DNA of 64,000 nucleotides, from contig WGMN01000001.1 of NCBI GenBank assembly GCA_016125035.1, positions 322,427-386,426 of the forward strand, in the 5' to 3' direction. The position numbers and the translations under genes were made by a program. Numbering within the stretch: position 1 is the first letter of the stretch; each line of letters begins with the position of its first letter. Source of the stretch: Pseudomonadota bacterium (GTDB lineage Bacteria > Pseudomonadota > Alphaproteobacteria > UBA2136 > UBA6156). The notes beneath the pieces were generated by a model that ran no database searches, was not told the origin of the DNA, and saw nothing but the letters and a program-made list of their open reading frames with translations. Positions 28,432 through 37,463 of the stretch are shown here, one piece after another.

Positions 28432-28862
28432 GTATTCTTGTAAGGTTTTTAGACTACTTACCTTGATAGAGAGGAAAGACCAATATAGATTCTCTAAGGG
28501 AGGCCTCTCGTACAGGTGAGTGGACGAATTGGTGTGTTTTCTTTCTCGATGCGTTAGCCGAACAGGCCGTAAGAAACTTGAAAATGTCGGAAGAAATTCA
28601 AGCCCTTTACAGAGAGATGGAAGAACGGTTCAGAGAGGTGCTTGCTTCACAATGGAGCCATAAAGCGTTGGATTTTGTTTTCACGAACCCTATTTTTAGA
28701 AATAGTAAGTTCACAGGTAGTAGTGGAATTCCTTCAGCTACAGCGGCTAGGTTTACTCGAGTCTTGGTCGAGAAAGAGCTTTTAACTGTTCAAGAGGTGG
28801 CGTCGGGACAACGCTCAGCATCTTTTAGGTTTGAGCCCCTTATGAAGATAGTCCGCGTGTAA
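28432..28862 (+). pseudogene. Remnant of a Fic-family AMPylase gene (C-terminal part, frameshifted)
   Basis: From 28470 one frame reads REASRTGEWTNWCVFFLDAL, then ALAEQAVRNLKMSEEIQALY and a winged-helix tail (SATAARFTRVLVEKELL). This matches the C-terminal third of Fic/DUF4172 proteins. Just upstream, LLTLIERKDQYRF fits the preceding Fic helix but lies in another frame, implying a frameshift near 28490. The catalytic HPFxxGNG motif is absent. The fragment is clearly more AT-rich than its surroundings, which suggests horizontal acquisition followed by decay. The track ORF (28578-28862) covers only the last 94 codons from a TTG. Confidence 0.7.
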
Positions 28863-30689
28863 TTAGTCCCCGAGTTTGAGGGCGGCGAGGAAGGCTTCTT
28901 GGGGGATCTCGACGTTGCCCATGGACTTCATGCGCTTTTTGCCCTTCTTTTGCTTGTCGAGGAGCTTGCGCTTGCGGGAGACGTCGCCGCCGTAGCATTT
29001 GGCGGTGACGTCTTTGCGCACCGGCTTGACGGTTTCACGTGCGATGATCTTGCCGCCGATGGCGGCTTGCAGGGCCACTTCGAAGAGCTGCCTGGGGATG
29101 AGCTCCTTCATTTTAGAGAGCAGGGCGCGGCCACGTTGCTCGGCAAAGGCGCGGTGGACCACCATGGTGAAGGCGTCGACCGGCTCGGCGTTGATGAGGA
29201 TGTTGACCTTGACCAGGTCGCCGCCCTCGAAGCCGTCGGCCTGGTAATCGAAGCTGGCGTAGCCGCGGGTGAGGGATTTGAGCCTGTCGTTAAAATCCAG
29301 CACCACCTCGTTGAGCGGCAAGCGGTAGGAGAGCATGGCGCGATTTCCCTGCCATTGCAGGCCGGTTTGCACGCCGCGTTTCTCCTGGCACAAAGTGATG
29401 ACGGATCCCAAGTACTCCTCGGGCACCAGGATGGTGGCCTTGATGTAGGGTTCCAGCATTTCGGCGATCTGCGAAGGGTCGGGCAGGTCGGCCGGTTTTT
29501 CCACGTCGATGAGTTCGCCAGTGGTGCGGCGCACCTGGTAGACCACGTTGGGGGCGGTGGTGACCAGGTCGAGGTCGTACTCGCGTTCCAGGCGGGTTTG
29601 GATGATGTCCATATGCAGCAGGCCCAAGAACCCGCAGCGGAAACCGTGGCCGAGCGCAGGCGAGTGCTCGGAGATATAAGTGAACGAGGTATCGTTGACG
29701 CGGAGTTTGGCCAGCGCGTCCTTGAGTTTTTCATAGTCATCGCCCTCGGTGGGGTAGAGGCCGCAGAAAACCATCGGCTGGACGGTTTTAAAGCCGGGCA
29801 GGGCTTTGATGAGGCCCTGGGAGGCGGCGGTGTGGTCGGCAATGGTATCGCCAACCTGGGCGTCGGCGACTTCCTTCATGGCGCAGGTGAAGACGCCGAC
29901 CTCGCCCGCATAGAGGGTTTCTACATTGCGGAAGCGTTGGGCTTCTTGCGGGTGGAGCACGCCGACCCTATCCACAATGTACGTGCGGTCGGCGTTCATC
30001 AGCTTGATTTTGCTGCCGCGGGTGAGCGTGCCGTTGTACAGGCGGATGAGCACAACGACGCCGAGGTAGTTATCGTACCAGGCATCTACCAGCAGGCCCT
30101 TGGTGGGGGCGGTGGCATCGCCGGTGGGGGCGGGGATTTTGTGGACGATGGCCTCGAGGATATCGGTGATGCCAAGGCCGGTTTTGGCACTGGCGGCGAT
30201 GGCGTCATCTGCCGGCAGGCCGACGAGTTCCTCGATTTGCTTTTTGACCTTCTCCGGCTCGGCTGAGGGGAGGTCTATCTTGTTGAGAACGGGAATGATT
30301 TCCAGGTTGTTATCTATTGCGGTGTAGACGTTGGCGAGGGTTTGGGCCTCTACCCCCTGGGCGGCGTCGACCACCAGGAGCGCGCCTTCGCATGCCGCCA
30401 GCGAACGCGAGACCTCGTAGGCAAAATCCACGTGGCCGGGGGTATCGATAAAGTTCATCTGGTAGGTGGTGCCATCCTTGGCCTTGTAGTGCATGCGGGT
30501 GGCGTTGGCTTTGATGGTAATGCCGCGCTCACGCTCGATTTCCATGGTATCCATCATTTGGTCTTTGGCGGTGCGTTTATCGATCGCGCCGGTGAACTCC
30601 AGCAGCCTGTCGGCCAGTGTGGATTTGCCGTGATCGATGTGCGCAATGATGCTGAAGTTGCGGATATGAGTGAGTTTTTGCGCGGACAT
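28863..30689 (-). CDS. lepA: Translation elongation factor 4 (LepA)
   Basis: Ribosome-associated GTPase. The 608-residue protein has the G1 motif [10 protein letters not shown], the G3 motif DTPGHVDF and the G4 motif NKIDLP. It also has the LepA-specific C-terminal domain with [19 protein letters not shown]. The stop codon abuts the Fic remnant with no gap. Confidence 0.97.
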   Translation of the reverse strand: MSAQKLTHIRNFSIIAHIDHGKSTLADRLLEFTGAIDKRTAKDQMMDTMEIERERGITIKANATRMHYKAKDGTTYQMNFIDTPGHVDFAYEVSRSLAACEGALLVVDAAQGVEAQTLANVYTAIDNNLEIIPVLNKIDLPSAEPEKVKKQIEELVGLPADDAIAASAKTGLGITDILEAIVHKIPAPTGDATAPTKGLLVDAWYDNYLGVVVLIRLYNGTLTRGSKIKLMNADRTYIVDRVGVLHPQEAQRFRNVETLYAGEVGVFTCAMKEVADAQVGDTIADHTAASQGLIKALPGFKTVQPMVFCGLYPTEGDDYEKLKDALAKLRVNDTSFTYISEHSPALGHGFRCGFLGLLHMDIIQTRLEREYDLDLVTTAPNVVYQVRRTTGELIDVEKPADLPDPSQIAEMLEPYIKATILVPEEYLGSVITLCQEKRGVQTGLQWQGNRAMLSYRLPLNEVVLDFNDRLKSLTRGYASFDYQADGFEGGDLVKVNILINAEPVDAFTMVVHRAFAEQRGRALLSKMKELIPRQLFEVALQAAIGGKIIARETVKPVRKDVTAKCYGGDVSRKRKLLDKQKKGKKRMKSMGNVEIPQEAFLAALKLGD

Positions 30690-30721
30690 AGAGGGCTTGT
30701 AGCAGAGATTTTGGGCAAAAT

Positions 30722-30750
30722 GAAGGGCCGCCCGCGTGTGCGGGCGGCCA
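30722..30750. terminator. Strong GC hairpin upstream of lepA
   Basis: GGCCGCCCGC and GCGGGCGGCC stem with a four-base loop. The A/T context is weak (AAAATGAA on one side). It lies beyond the small minus-strand reading frame at 30772-30886, whose transcript it could end. Confidence 0.5.
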
Positions 30751-30771
30751 TCGGCAATGAGATTCGCCGTT

Positions 30772-30886
30772 AAACCGCGGCGATAAGATAGCGAAACACC
30801 GCCTTATGCCACTCCTCGAAGGTTATGTTATACAGCCTTCTTGCAGGGCAAACGTCATGTTCTCGAAGAACTCGCGCGGCATGTGG
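30772..30886 (-). pseudogene. Possible frameshifted small gene
   Basis: On the minus strand MPREFFENMTFALQEGCI runs into a stop, and one frame over [17 protein letters not shown] continues to a TAA. Joined, they would make a protein of about 38 residues ending just before a strong hairpin. The two parts look protein-like, but no family is recognised and no ribosome binding site is obvious, so this may be chance. Confidence 0.25.
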
Positions 30887-31251
30887 GGGTTCCCTCCCAG
30901 GGAAGGTCTAGGGTTTTCTATGAATAAACGCAAAACGAGAGGCGCGGGATTTACGCCGGTTGGGCGCCCTTGGCAAGCGGAAACCGCCACCCCCAGGGGC
31001 GGCGGTGCCGGTATCGCGCGATGCACCCCGCGCGGTCTGTCGACTGACCTTGGGGTGGGGCAGGGCAAGCCCTTGCCACAAAAGGGAAAAAAGGTCGGTC
31101 TGCCTTGGCCACGGACTCCTCCCCAATGGTTGGACGACCCCCAGCACGCGCACACAAGATTGGCCAACGGGTGTACGCGGGCAGGGGGGGCATCGCAACC
31201 CCCGTGGGGAAAGATTTGGCGGCGGTGCGGATTTTCTGCTACACCAGAGCC
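30887..31251. other. Gap upstream of comM without an identified gene
   Basis: About 360 bases. Overlapping ORFs exist in several frames but none has coding character. Presumed promoter region of comM; no conserved RNA-gene words recognised. Confidence 0.4.
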
Positions 31252-32763
31252 ATGGTTGCACAGGTGCAGACGCTGGCATTGCAAGGACTTAACGGGGTGC
31301 CCGTGCAAGTTGAGGTGCAGGTGAGTGGGGGATTGCAAGGGATCAGCATTATCGGACTGCCGAGCGGCGCGGTGCGCGAAAGCCGTGACCGCGTGCATGG
31401 GGCCTTCCACAGCTTAGGTGTGAGTTTGCCGGACAAGAAGATTGTGGTGAACCTCTCTCCCGCCGACCTGGCCAAGGACGGCAGCCATTATGATCTGCCG
31501 ATTGCATTGGCAATGCTGGCGGCCTTTGGCGTGATACCCGCCGACAGTGTGGATGGCATGGTGGTGATGGGTGAGCTGGGGCTGGATGGCAGTGTGCGCC
31601 CGGTGCCGGGGTGTTTGCCCGCAGCCTTGCATGCCAGCGCCAAAGGCGCGCGGATGACGGTGGTGCCAGAGGCCAACGCAGGCGAGGCCGCCTGGGCGGC
31701 CGAAGACGGGCGCATGGGTGTGCTGGGTGTAGGCAATTTAGGGCAGTTGATACGGCATTTGCGCGGCGATGAGCTGCTGGCCACGGCAACGCCAGGGCGG
31801 CAGGCGGTGGCCGACGCCAAGGGCTTGGATTTGGCGGATATTCGCGGTCAGGAAGGGGCCAAGCGCGCGGCGGAGATTGCCGCGGCAGGTGGGCACCACC
31901 TGTTGATGAGTGGGCCGCCGGGCAGCGGCAAGAGCATGCTGGCGGCGCGTCTGCCGGGGTTACTGCCGCCGCTGAGTGCCGCCGAAGCGCTGGAGGTGAG
32001 CATGATCCACAGCGTGGCCGGTGTGCTGGGGCCGGAAGGGCTGATTACCCAGCGGCCGCTGCGTGACCCGCACCACAGTGCCAGCAGTGTGGCGCTGACC
32101 GGCGGCGGGCTGAAAGCCAAGCCCGGCGAGATGAGTTTGGCGCACCGGGGCGTGTTGTTTTTGGACGAGCTGCCGGAATTTCCCCGCGCGGTGCTGGAGA
32201 CGTTGCGCCAGCCGCTGGAGAGCGGGGCGATTACCATCAGCCGTGCCAACAGCCATGTGACTTACCCGGCACGCTTCCAGCTTATAGCGGCGATGAACCC
32301 TTGCGCCTGCGGCTACCTGGGCGACGTGAAGAAGGGCTGCAAGCGTCAGCCCGGATGCGCGGCGGACTACCAGAACCGGCTTTCCGGCCCGTTGCTGGAC
32401 CGCTTTGACCTGCGCATTGCCGTGCCGGCGGTGAAGGCCAGCGACCTGAGTTTGCCGGCAGCCAAGGAAGGCAGTGCCGAGGTGGCAGCGCGGGTGGCAG
32501 CTGCCCGCGGGCGGCAGGCAGCACGGTTTGGCAAGGCCGGGCCGGTGTGCAATGCCGAGCTGGGGGGCAAGCTGCTGGATGAATTCTGCCCGCTGGACGC
32601 AGAAAGCCGCAATGTGGTGAATGCCGCCGCCGAAAGGTTAGGCCTGAGCGCGCGCGGCTACCACCGCGTGATACGGGTGGCACGCACCATTGCCGACTTG
32701 GCCGGTGAGGAAAACATCCGCAAGCCACATCTGGCCGAGGCGTTGGCTTACAGAGGTTTGTGA
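31252..32763 (+). CDS. comM: ComM/YifB-family AAA+ ATPase (Mg-chelatase-like)
   Basis: Helicase that promotes branch migration during natural transformation in Vibrio; present in most proteobacteria. The 503-residue protein has the Lon-like N-terminal domain (VEVQVSGGLQGISIIGLPSGAVRESRDRV), the Walker A motif GPPGSGKSMLAARLPGLLP, Walker B VLFLDELPEF and the AMNPCACGYLGD zinc-like motif. The start is ATG 31252; the track ORF adds 49 residues with no family match. Confidence 0.95.
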   Translation: MVAQVQTLALQGLNGVPVQVEVQVSGGLQGISIIGLPSGAVRESRDRVHGAFHSLGVSLPDKKIVVNLSPADLAKDGSHYDLPIALAMLAAFGVIPADSVDGMVVMGELGLDGSVRPVPGCLPAALHASAKGARMTVVPEANAGEAAWAAEDGRMGVLGVGNLGQLIRHLRGDELLATATPGRQAVADAKGLDLADIRGQEGAKRAAEIAAAGGHHLLMSGPPGSGKSMLAARLPGLLPPLSAAEALEVSMIHSVAGVLGPEGLITQRPLRDPHHSASSVALTGGGLKAKPGEMSLAHRGVLFLDELPEFPRAVLETLRQPLESGAITISRANSHVTYPARFQLIAAMNPCACGYLGDVKKGCKRQPGCAADYQNRLSGPLLDRFDLRIAVPAVKASDLSLPAAKEGSAEVAARVAAARGRQAARFGKAGPVCNAELGGKLLDEFCPLDAESRNVVNAAAERLGLSARGYHRVIRVARTIADLAGEENIRKPHLAEALAYRGL

Positions 32764-32777
32764 GGTAGGCTTTGGAC

Positions 32778-33266
32778 ATGAAACGGATTGCCCCCCTGTG
32801 CCTTGCCATGACCCTGCTGGCGGGCGTGAGCTTGGCGCAGGATGATGCGCCCAACCCGGGCAAGGCCTTCCCCCACTATGGCAGCCTGAAGAAGACCGAG
32901 GTGAACGTGCGCAGCGGGCCAGGCAACCAGTACCCTATTTTGTGGATATACCAGCGCGAAGGTTACCCGGTGCAACTGTTGGCGCGCTACGACAACTACT
33001 ACAAGCTGCGCGACGCAGAGGGCGAAGAAGGCTGGGCTTATGTGGGCATGGTCTCGGCGCGTCTGACCGGGCTGGTGGGCGGCAAGACGCCGGTGCCTTT
33101 GCACCGCTACGCCGAGCCGGACTCGGTGGTGGTGGCGCGGTTGGCGCCGGGAGTGGTGGTGGAAATGGGTGACTGTGAGAATGACCGCGCGGCGCCGGTG
33201 TGCGAAGTGCGCGTGCAGGGCTACAAGGGTTGGGTGGCGAAGAAGAGCCTATTGATGGTGGACTAG
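32778..33266 (+). CDS. Secreted SH3-like domain protein (COG3807 type)
   Basis: The 162-residue protein has a signal peptide (ending GVSLAQ) and a bacterial SH3 domain, NVRSGPGNQYPILWIYQREGYPV...DAEGEEGWAY. A second SH3-like half, VPLHRYAEPDSVVVARL...VQGYKGWVAKKSLL, contains two cysteines. This is the typical alphaproteobacterial architecture, thought to act at the cell wall. It starts 14 bp after comM. Confidence 0.88.
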   Translation: MKRIAPLCLAMTLLAGVSLAQDDAPNPGKAFPHYGSLKKTEVNVRSGPGNQYPILWIYQREGYPVQLLARYDNYYKLRDAEGEEGWAYVGMVSARLTGLVGGKTPVPLHRYAEPDSVVVARLAPGVVVEMGDCENDRAAPVCEVRVQGYKGWVAKKSLLMVD

Positions 33267-33267
33267 G

Positions 33268-34320
33268 CTAGGCGCGCCAGGTGCGCACGGCTTCCACCAG
33301 TTTTTCCACGTTAGGGATGAGGGTTTGCGGCGTGAGGCCGTGGCCGAGGTTGACCACATAACCTGGGTTGGTGGCGGCGGTGTTAAGCATGGCGGTAAGA
33401 GAGGCAAGCATGGGGGCGGGGTCTTCCTGCGTGAGCAGCAGAGGGTCGAGGTTGCCTTGCAGGGCCACGTGCGGCTGGAGCTTTTGGCTGGCCCAGGAGA
33501 GATCGACCTCGGTGGCAAGGGAAAGGGCGGCGAAGGGGTTTTGCGGTTGCTCGGCCAGAGCAAGAAGTTGCGGTTGAGATGCCCCACGCGGGAAAGCAAT
33601 GATGGGAGTTTGCGGGTGTTGAAGGCGAACCGCCGCGGCCAGGGCGGTGAGCGGCTGATGCACGGCCTGTTGCCAGAGCGGGGGGGGGCAGGCCAGAGCC
33701 CAGCTCTCGAAGATTTGCACGGCGTTGGCGCCGGCACTAATTTGGCCGCCGAGGTAAGATGCGCAAGCTTGAGTGAGGATGGAGAGGAGCTGGGTAAAGC
33801 TTTGAGGATGCGCGGCAGCAAAAGCTAGGGTGTTGGCGATGCCGAGCGACGGTTTTTCATCCAGCATGTAACAGGCGAGGGTGAAGGGCCCGCCACAAAA
33901 GCCGATGACCGCTTTATCTTCCGGCAAGGCGGCGCGGGTTTGTTTGACCGTTTGGAAGACCGGGGCAAGGGCGTTGGGAATATCTGCCAGGTGGGCTTGC
34001 AGGCCGGCAAGCTGGTGTGGGCTGTTGAAGGGGGTAACGCGGGGGCCATGGCCTTCGGTGAACGTAACGGGGTGACCGAGGACGTGGGGGATGGTGAGAA
34101 TGTCGGCGAAGATAATGGCAGCGTCGAGCTTAAAGCGTGACAGCGGCTGGAGGGTGACCTCGGTGGCGGCGGCAGGGTTGAGACAAAACTCCATGAAATT
34201 GGGAAAGTTGGCGCGGACCTTGCGGTACTCGGGCAGGTAGCGGCCGGCTTGGCGCATAAGCCAGACAGGCGGTCTTGCAAGGGGTTGGCGATCTAGGGCT
34301 TGGACAAGGAGAGGCGACAT
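33268..34320 (-). CDS. hemE: Uroporphyrinogen decarboxylase
   Basis: Decarboxylates the four acetate side chains of uroporphyrinogen III in heme synthesis; cytosolic. The N terminus carries PPVWLMRQAGRYLPEYR, the substrate-binding signature. AAIIFADILTIPHVLG and the C-terminal YVVNLGHGLTPQT are also typical. At 350 residues it has normal length. It is convergent and 1 bp away from the SH3 gene. In Caulobacter and Rickettsia hemE borders the chromosome origin, which draws attention to the gap on its right. Confidence 0.96.
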   Translation of the reverse strand: MSPLLVQALDRQPLARPPVWLMRQAGRYLPEYRKVRANFPNFMEFCLNPAAATEVTLQPLSRFKLDAAIIFADILTIPHVLGHPVTFTEGHGPRVTPFNSPHQLAGLQAHLADIPNALAPVFQTVKQTRAALPEDKAVIGFCGGPFTLACYMLDEKPSLGIANTLAFAAAHPQSFTQLLSILTQACASYLGGQISAGANAVQIFESWALACPPPLWQQAVHQPLTALAAAVRLQHPQTPIIAFPRGASQPQLLALAEQPQNPFAALSLATEVDLSWASQKLQPHVALQGNLDPLLLTQEDPAPMLASLTAMLNTAATNPGYVVNLGHGLTPQTLIPNVEKLVEAVRTWRA

Positions 34321-34329
34321 GGGGGGCAC

Positions 34330-34590
34330 CCTAACCGATTATCCCCTCTCCCTTAAAATATATTCTTAATAAGATTTGAAAAATGAAAGAAGTGATTGGG
34401 CTGTGGGATGTGGGGGTAAGTTTGGAAAAGTGAATAAAGGGAACTGTTTAGGGAAGGATAGGGAGGTGGGAAGGGTTGGGGGAAAGTGTTGGTAGAAGAA
34501 GAGAGAGAGCCTGTGGGTGTGGAGAGGGGGAAAAGGGTGGATAACCTGAGACAGGTTATCCATGCTTTTATCCCAGAGATGAACTTTTCC
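34330..34590. other. Candidate chromosomal replication origin (oriC) beside hemE
   Basis: Seen: four TTATCC words with DnaA-box-like context. They are TTATCCCCT (34339-34347), TTATCCACC on the minus strand (34536-34544), TTATCCATG (34556-34564) and TTATCCCAG (34568-34576). There is also an AT-rich stretch 34352-34390 and a 23-bp perfect dyad GGATAACCTG-AGA-CAGGTTATCC (34539-34561). Known: Caulobacter and Rickettsia origins adjoin hemE. Gene orientation also switches around here. Against: the plus strand looks G-rich on both sides, and no perfect TTATCCACA is present. Confidence 0.5.
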
Positions 34591-34593
34591 CCT

Positions 34594-35133
34594 TTAAATG
34601 CGGCGGCGCAGGTAGGCGTAGGTAGCGCCGGTTCCACCGTGCTCGGGCAAGGCGGTATGGAAAGCCATGACTTTAGGGTGCCCTGCCAGCCAGGTGGCGA
34701 TTTGGAACTTGATGACGCCCATGTTGCGCTGGGGGCCATAGCCCTGGCCCTTGCCGTGGATGATGAGGGCACAGTGGTGATCTTGCGCGGCGGCGGCGTG
34801 GAGGAAGTCGACGAATTCCAGCCAGGCGTCACCTTCTCCCAGGCCGTGGAGATCGACCACCGCGGTGGGGTGGATCTTGCCTGAGGCAAGGTCCTTCAAC
34901 AGGCGTTTTTCGAGGTTGGGGGCGAGGCCTGAGATGCATTCGGCGGTGTTGGAAAGAATGGGGATGGGGGGGTTATCGTTCCACCCCACCACAGCACGTT
35001 GCTGGATGAGTTTTGAAGGAGCTTTGGGAACCGCAGGAGTGGGGGTGGTGGGCTTGCCTTTGCTGCCAAGCGGTTTGACGCTGGCGATTTCGGCCAGCCA
35101 GGCGTTATCGTCTGGCGGATTCTTTGGGCTCAT
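34594..35133 (-). CDS. Smr-domain protein
   Basis: Small MutS-related nuclease domain protein. The 179-residue product has a poorly conserved N-terminal half. The Smr domain then reads AVVDLHGLGEGDAWLEFVDFL...ALIIHGKGQGYGPQRNMGVIK. Its DxH and HGxG motifs are those of Smr endonucleases. The ATG at 35133 lies inside the last 29 bases of the hemY gene, so translation is probably coupled. The track ORF merges it with an out-of-frame shadow of hemY. Confidence 0.88.
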   Translation of the reverse strand: MSPKNPPDDNAWLAEIASVKPLGSKGKPTTPTPAVPKAPSKLIQQRAVVGWNDNPPIPILSNTAECISGLAPNLEKRLLKDLASGKIHPTAVVDLHGLGEGDAWLEFVDFLHAAAAQDHHCALIIHGKGQGYGPQRNMGVIKFQIATWLAGHPKVMAFHTALPEHGGTGATYAYLRRRI

Positions 35134-35905
35134 CGGGGAAGACCTCGCTGGCGGTGGGTAGCCATTTTTGGAAAGCCTTGACCCATGGGTGGCTGAGTGC
35201 CGCAGCGTGTGGTGTGGTGATGCCTGCGGCAACCACGGTGGAAAGGAGCTGGTAGGTGCTTTTTGACAATTGCGGCTTGACCTGGGGAAGGAAGGTGATG
35301 GCAGCGTCATCATTGGTATTAAGCAGGGCTTTGAAATGTAAGTTGATGAGCGAAGTTTGGTTGGGTTGCAGTTTAAGGCCGGCGGCGGAGTAGTGTTTGA
35401 CCGACTCCCAATTTTTTTGCGTGGCGGCGCGGCGGGCGAAGTGCAGGGTGACCACCGGGCCAAGGATTGGATGGCGCAGGAAGGCCTCGGCCTGGCTGGG
35501 GGAGAGTTGGTCGGTTTGCAGGCGCATGAGGGTGATGAGCGGCCCGGCCATGGGGTGGTTGGTGGGGAGTTTTTGCGCGGCCTTGGTGGCGGCTTTGGTG
35601 TTGCCGAGGTAGAGCGCGGTGTAACCTTCCACCAGTTGGCCCCACACACTATGGTGTTGGTGGCCGGTAAGTGCGGCGCGCAGAACATGCGGCAGGTTGG
35701 CCAGCCAGCCGATGAAACGCCCGGCATAAAACACCATGACGATGGCGATGAGCATGAAGGTGATGGCTACCGGCGCGGTGGTGGAAAAGGTGGTTTTATC
35801 CCACGTGAGGCTGACGTAGACCGGCTCGGCACCCGTGCGGGCGAGCAGCAGGAGCATGGCCACCAGGGCTACCAGGATAGCCAAGGCGCGCAGGGCAGGG
35901 GTCAT
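35105..35905 (-). CDS. HemY-like inner-membrane protein
   Basis: Membrane protein with two N-terminal helices (ILVALVAMLLLLA and VAITFMLIAIVMVFYAG), then a HemY-type region (WGQLVEGYTALYLGNTKAATKAAQKL) with TPR-like helices. In other alphaproteobacteria HemY is encoded after hemD and a mitofilin-like gene, as here. At 266 residues it is shorter than most (about 400-500), lacking much of the C-terminal TPR part. Overlaps smr at its end and the upstream gene at its start. Confidence 0.8.
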   Translation of the reverse strand: MTPALRALAILVALVAMLLLLARTGAEPVYVSLTWDKTTFSTTAPVAITFMLIAIVMVFYAGRFIGWLANLPHVLRAALTGHQHHSVWGQLVEGYTALYLGNTKAATKAAQKLPTNHPMAGPLITLMRLQTDQLSPSQAEAFLRHPILGPVVTLHFARRAATQKNWESVKHYSAAGLKLQPNQTSLINLHFKALLNTNDDAAITFLPQVKPQLSKSTYQLLSTVVAAGITTPHAAALSHPWVKAFQKWLPTASEVFPDEPKESARR

Positions 35906-36711
35906 TCCGCGCCATCCTTTTCCAGCAGGAAGGTGTTGACGTAGGTGGTGACCAGGTTGTTAAGGCGGCCGCTTTGCGCGATGTAGGTTTCCACCGCGTT
36001 GCGCAGGTTATCGAGGCGGCCATCTGCCGACAAGGGTTTGCTGGTGAGGGCCTGGCGGGCATCCACCACCGCGCCGCGGGCGATTTGCTGCTGCACGGTG
36101 AGGAGGGAGGTGCTCCAGTTGTTTTGGGTTTCTGGCGAGCGGATGGTGATGATTTTCTCGAGTTGTTGGCGGAACCAGGATTTGGAGGCCTCGGCGCTGG
36201 CGGCGTCGACCGGCAGGTCTTGTGGTGGGGCGAGGGTGAGGGCTTGGTTAACCTCTACCATGAGGTAGCTGATGGTGGCCGGCCCCTCACGCGGGGTGGC
36301 CGAGCGCAGCGCGGCGGCGGCCTTGGCTACCGCAGGTTGGCCGGTGGCATCGGCAAGGTTGGCGGCGCTGTTGGCAAGCTGGTGGGGCAGGATGCCGCCT
36401 TGCGGCCAGCTGGAGAGAAGCAAGGCCAGGGTGGTGCCAAGTTGGGCTGAGGTTTTGTCGAATTCTGCCGGGCGCGGCTGTGGAGTGGGGGTGGTGATCT
36501 GCACCGTAGTAGTGGGCGAGGAGGAATCTTCCTCCACCAGGGGTTGGGCTTCCTCTAACACGTTGATGCTGCTTGAGCTTTGGGCCAGAGGCTCGCCCGC
36601 GCCGAGGCTTTGGAAGCCGGGAAGGGTGTTGGGGTATTCGCGCGTCCAGAGCAGGAAGCCGATGGCGATAATGAAGCAGGAGAAGAGAGTAAAGAGGAGG
36701 AAGCGGCGCAT
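35902..36711 (-). CDS. Mitofilin/HemX-like membrane-anchored protein
   Basis: A single N-terminal transmembrane helix (LFTLFSCFIIAIGFLLW) is followed by a Ser/Pro/Thr-rich linker and a helical periplasmic region of 160 residues or so, poor in clear motifs. Position between hemD and hemY is that of COG4223 mitofilin-like proteins in alphaproteobacteria. At 269 residues it is a short member. Its start overlaps the hemD stop by one base. Confidence 0.72.
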   Translation of the reverse strand: MRRFLLFTLFSCFIIAIGFLLWTREYPNTLPGFQSLGAGEPLAQSSSSINVLEEAQPLVEEDSSSPTTTVQITTPTPQPRPAEFDKTSAQLGTTLALLLSSWPQGGILPHQLANSAANLADATGQPAVAKAAAALRSATPREGPATISYLMVEVNQALTLAPPQDLPVDAASAEASKSWFRQQLEKIITIRSPETQNNWSTSLLTVQQQIARGAVVDARQALTSKPLSADGRLDNLRNAVETYIAQSGRLNNLVTTYVNTFLLEKDGAE

Positions 36712-37391
36712 TAGGCGAGTTCTTTCTTCAAGCGGGACACCACGCCCGCCAGCGAGGCGGAGGAGGCGGTGACAACCTTGGGCCAGGTGCCCTTGGCGGC
36801 CTTGGCCACCGCGCCGCTGATGGCAACGGCAGTGCCGGCGGGAGGTATGTTGGCCTCTTTCAATAACTTTGCCAAGTGCTTCGCGCTCTCTACCGAGAAC
36901 AGCAGGGTGTGGGTGGGGGGGTGTTGGCGCAGTTGGTTGGCTTGCAGCAGGGGGATGTGTTGGGCGGGTTGGGTTTTATAAGTAAGCAGCGGCACCACGC
37001 GGTGCCCGGCCTGGGCGAGTGTTTTGTGCCAGGTGAAGGCTGCTTTGTCGCCGTGCGCATGGATGAACATTTGCGGTTTGAGGCGCTTTTTGGTGAGGCT
37101 TTGAGCCAGGCTCTCGGCGTCGGACGTGCCGATGATGATAACCGGGAAGCCCATACTTTCGGCTGCTTGGGCGGTGTGTTCTCCCACACAGCAGGTGGGC
37201 AGCTTTGGCAAGGCGGGGTGGATGCCGAAGGCGCTGGTGAAGATGAGACCTCCGGCGCCGGAGGGCACGGTGATGGCCAGCGGTTGAGGATGGCTGAGCG
37301 GCACGGTAACAGCCTGGGCGGAAAGGCCAGCTTTGGCGATGGCGGCGAGCGTGCGCTCGAGGTGGGGGTGGGGGCGGGCGATGAGGATCAT
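36711..37391 (-). CDS. hemD: Uroporphyrinogen-III synthase
   Basis: Closes and inverts ring D of hydroxymethylbilane in heme synthesis. The 226-residue protein is a diverged HemD: it begins MILIARPHPHLERTLAAI, has GLIFTSAFGIHPAL, CCVGEHTAQAAESMG, and late LLFSVESAKHLAKLL plus AVAISGAVAKAAK in the expected order. HemD sequences are poorly conserved, so assignment leans on these motifs and on the hem gene context. Start at ATG 37391; the track start is 16 codons further up. Confidence 0.82.
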   Translation of the reverse strand: MILIARPHPHLERTLAAIAKAGLSAQAVTVPLSHPQPLAITVPSGAGGLIFTSAFGIHPALPKLPTCCVGEHTAQAAESMGFPVIIIGTSDAESLAQSLTKKRLKPQMFIHAHGDKAAFTWHKTLAQAGHRVVPLLTYKTQPAQHIPLLQANQLRQHPPTHTLLFSVESAKHLAKLLKEANIPPAGTAVAISGAVAKAAKGTWPKVVTASSASLAGVVSRLKKELA

Positions 37392-37463
37392 CGGTTGTAA
37401 GGGTAGCGGATTTTTATGAATTGGGACAGTATGCGCCACATGACGGGGTTTTATGGCTATAAA

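Noticed and set aside
29028-29040. GTTTCACGTG in lepA as a parS site
   Set aside because: Only one half of the palindrome matches and it is inside conserved coding sequence.
28899-30266. 455-aa ORF antisense to lepA
   Set aside because: Shadow of a clear LepA gene; no motifs, no ribosome binding site.
30887-31251. SRP RNA, RNase P RNA or tmRNA in the larger gaps
   Set aside because: None of the conserved words of these RNAs could be found by eye here or at 1595-2930.
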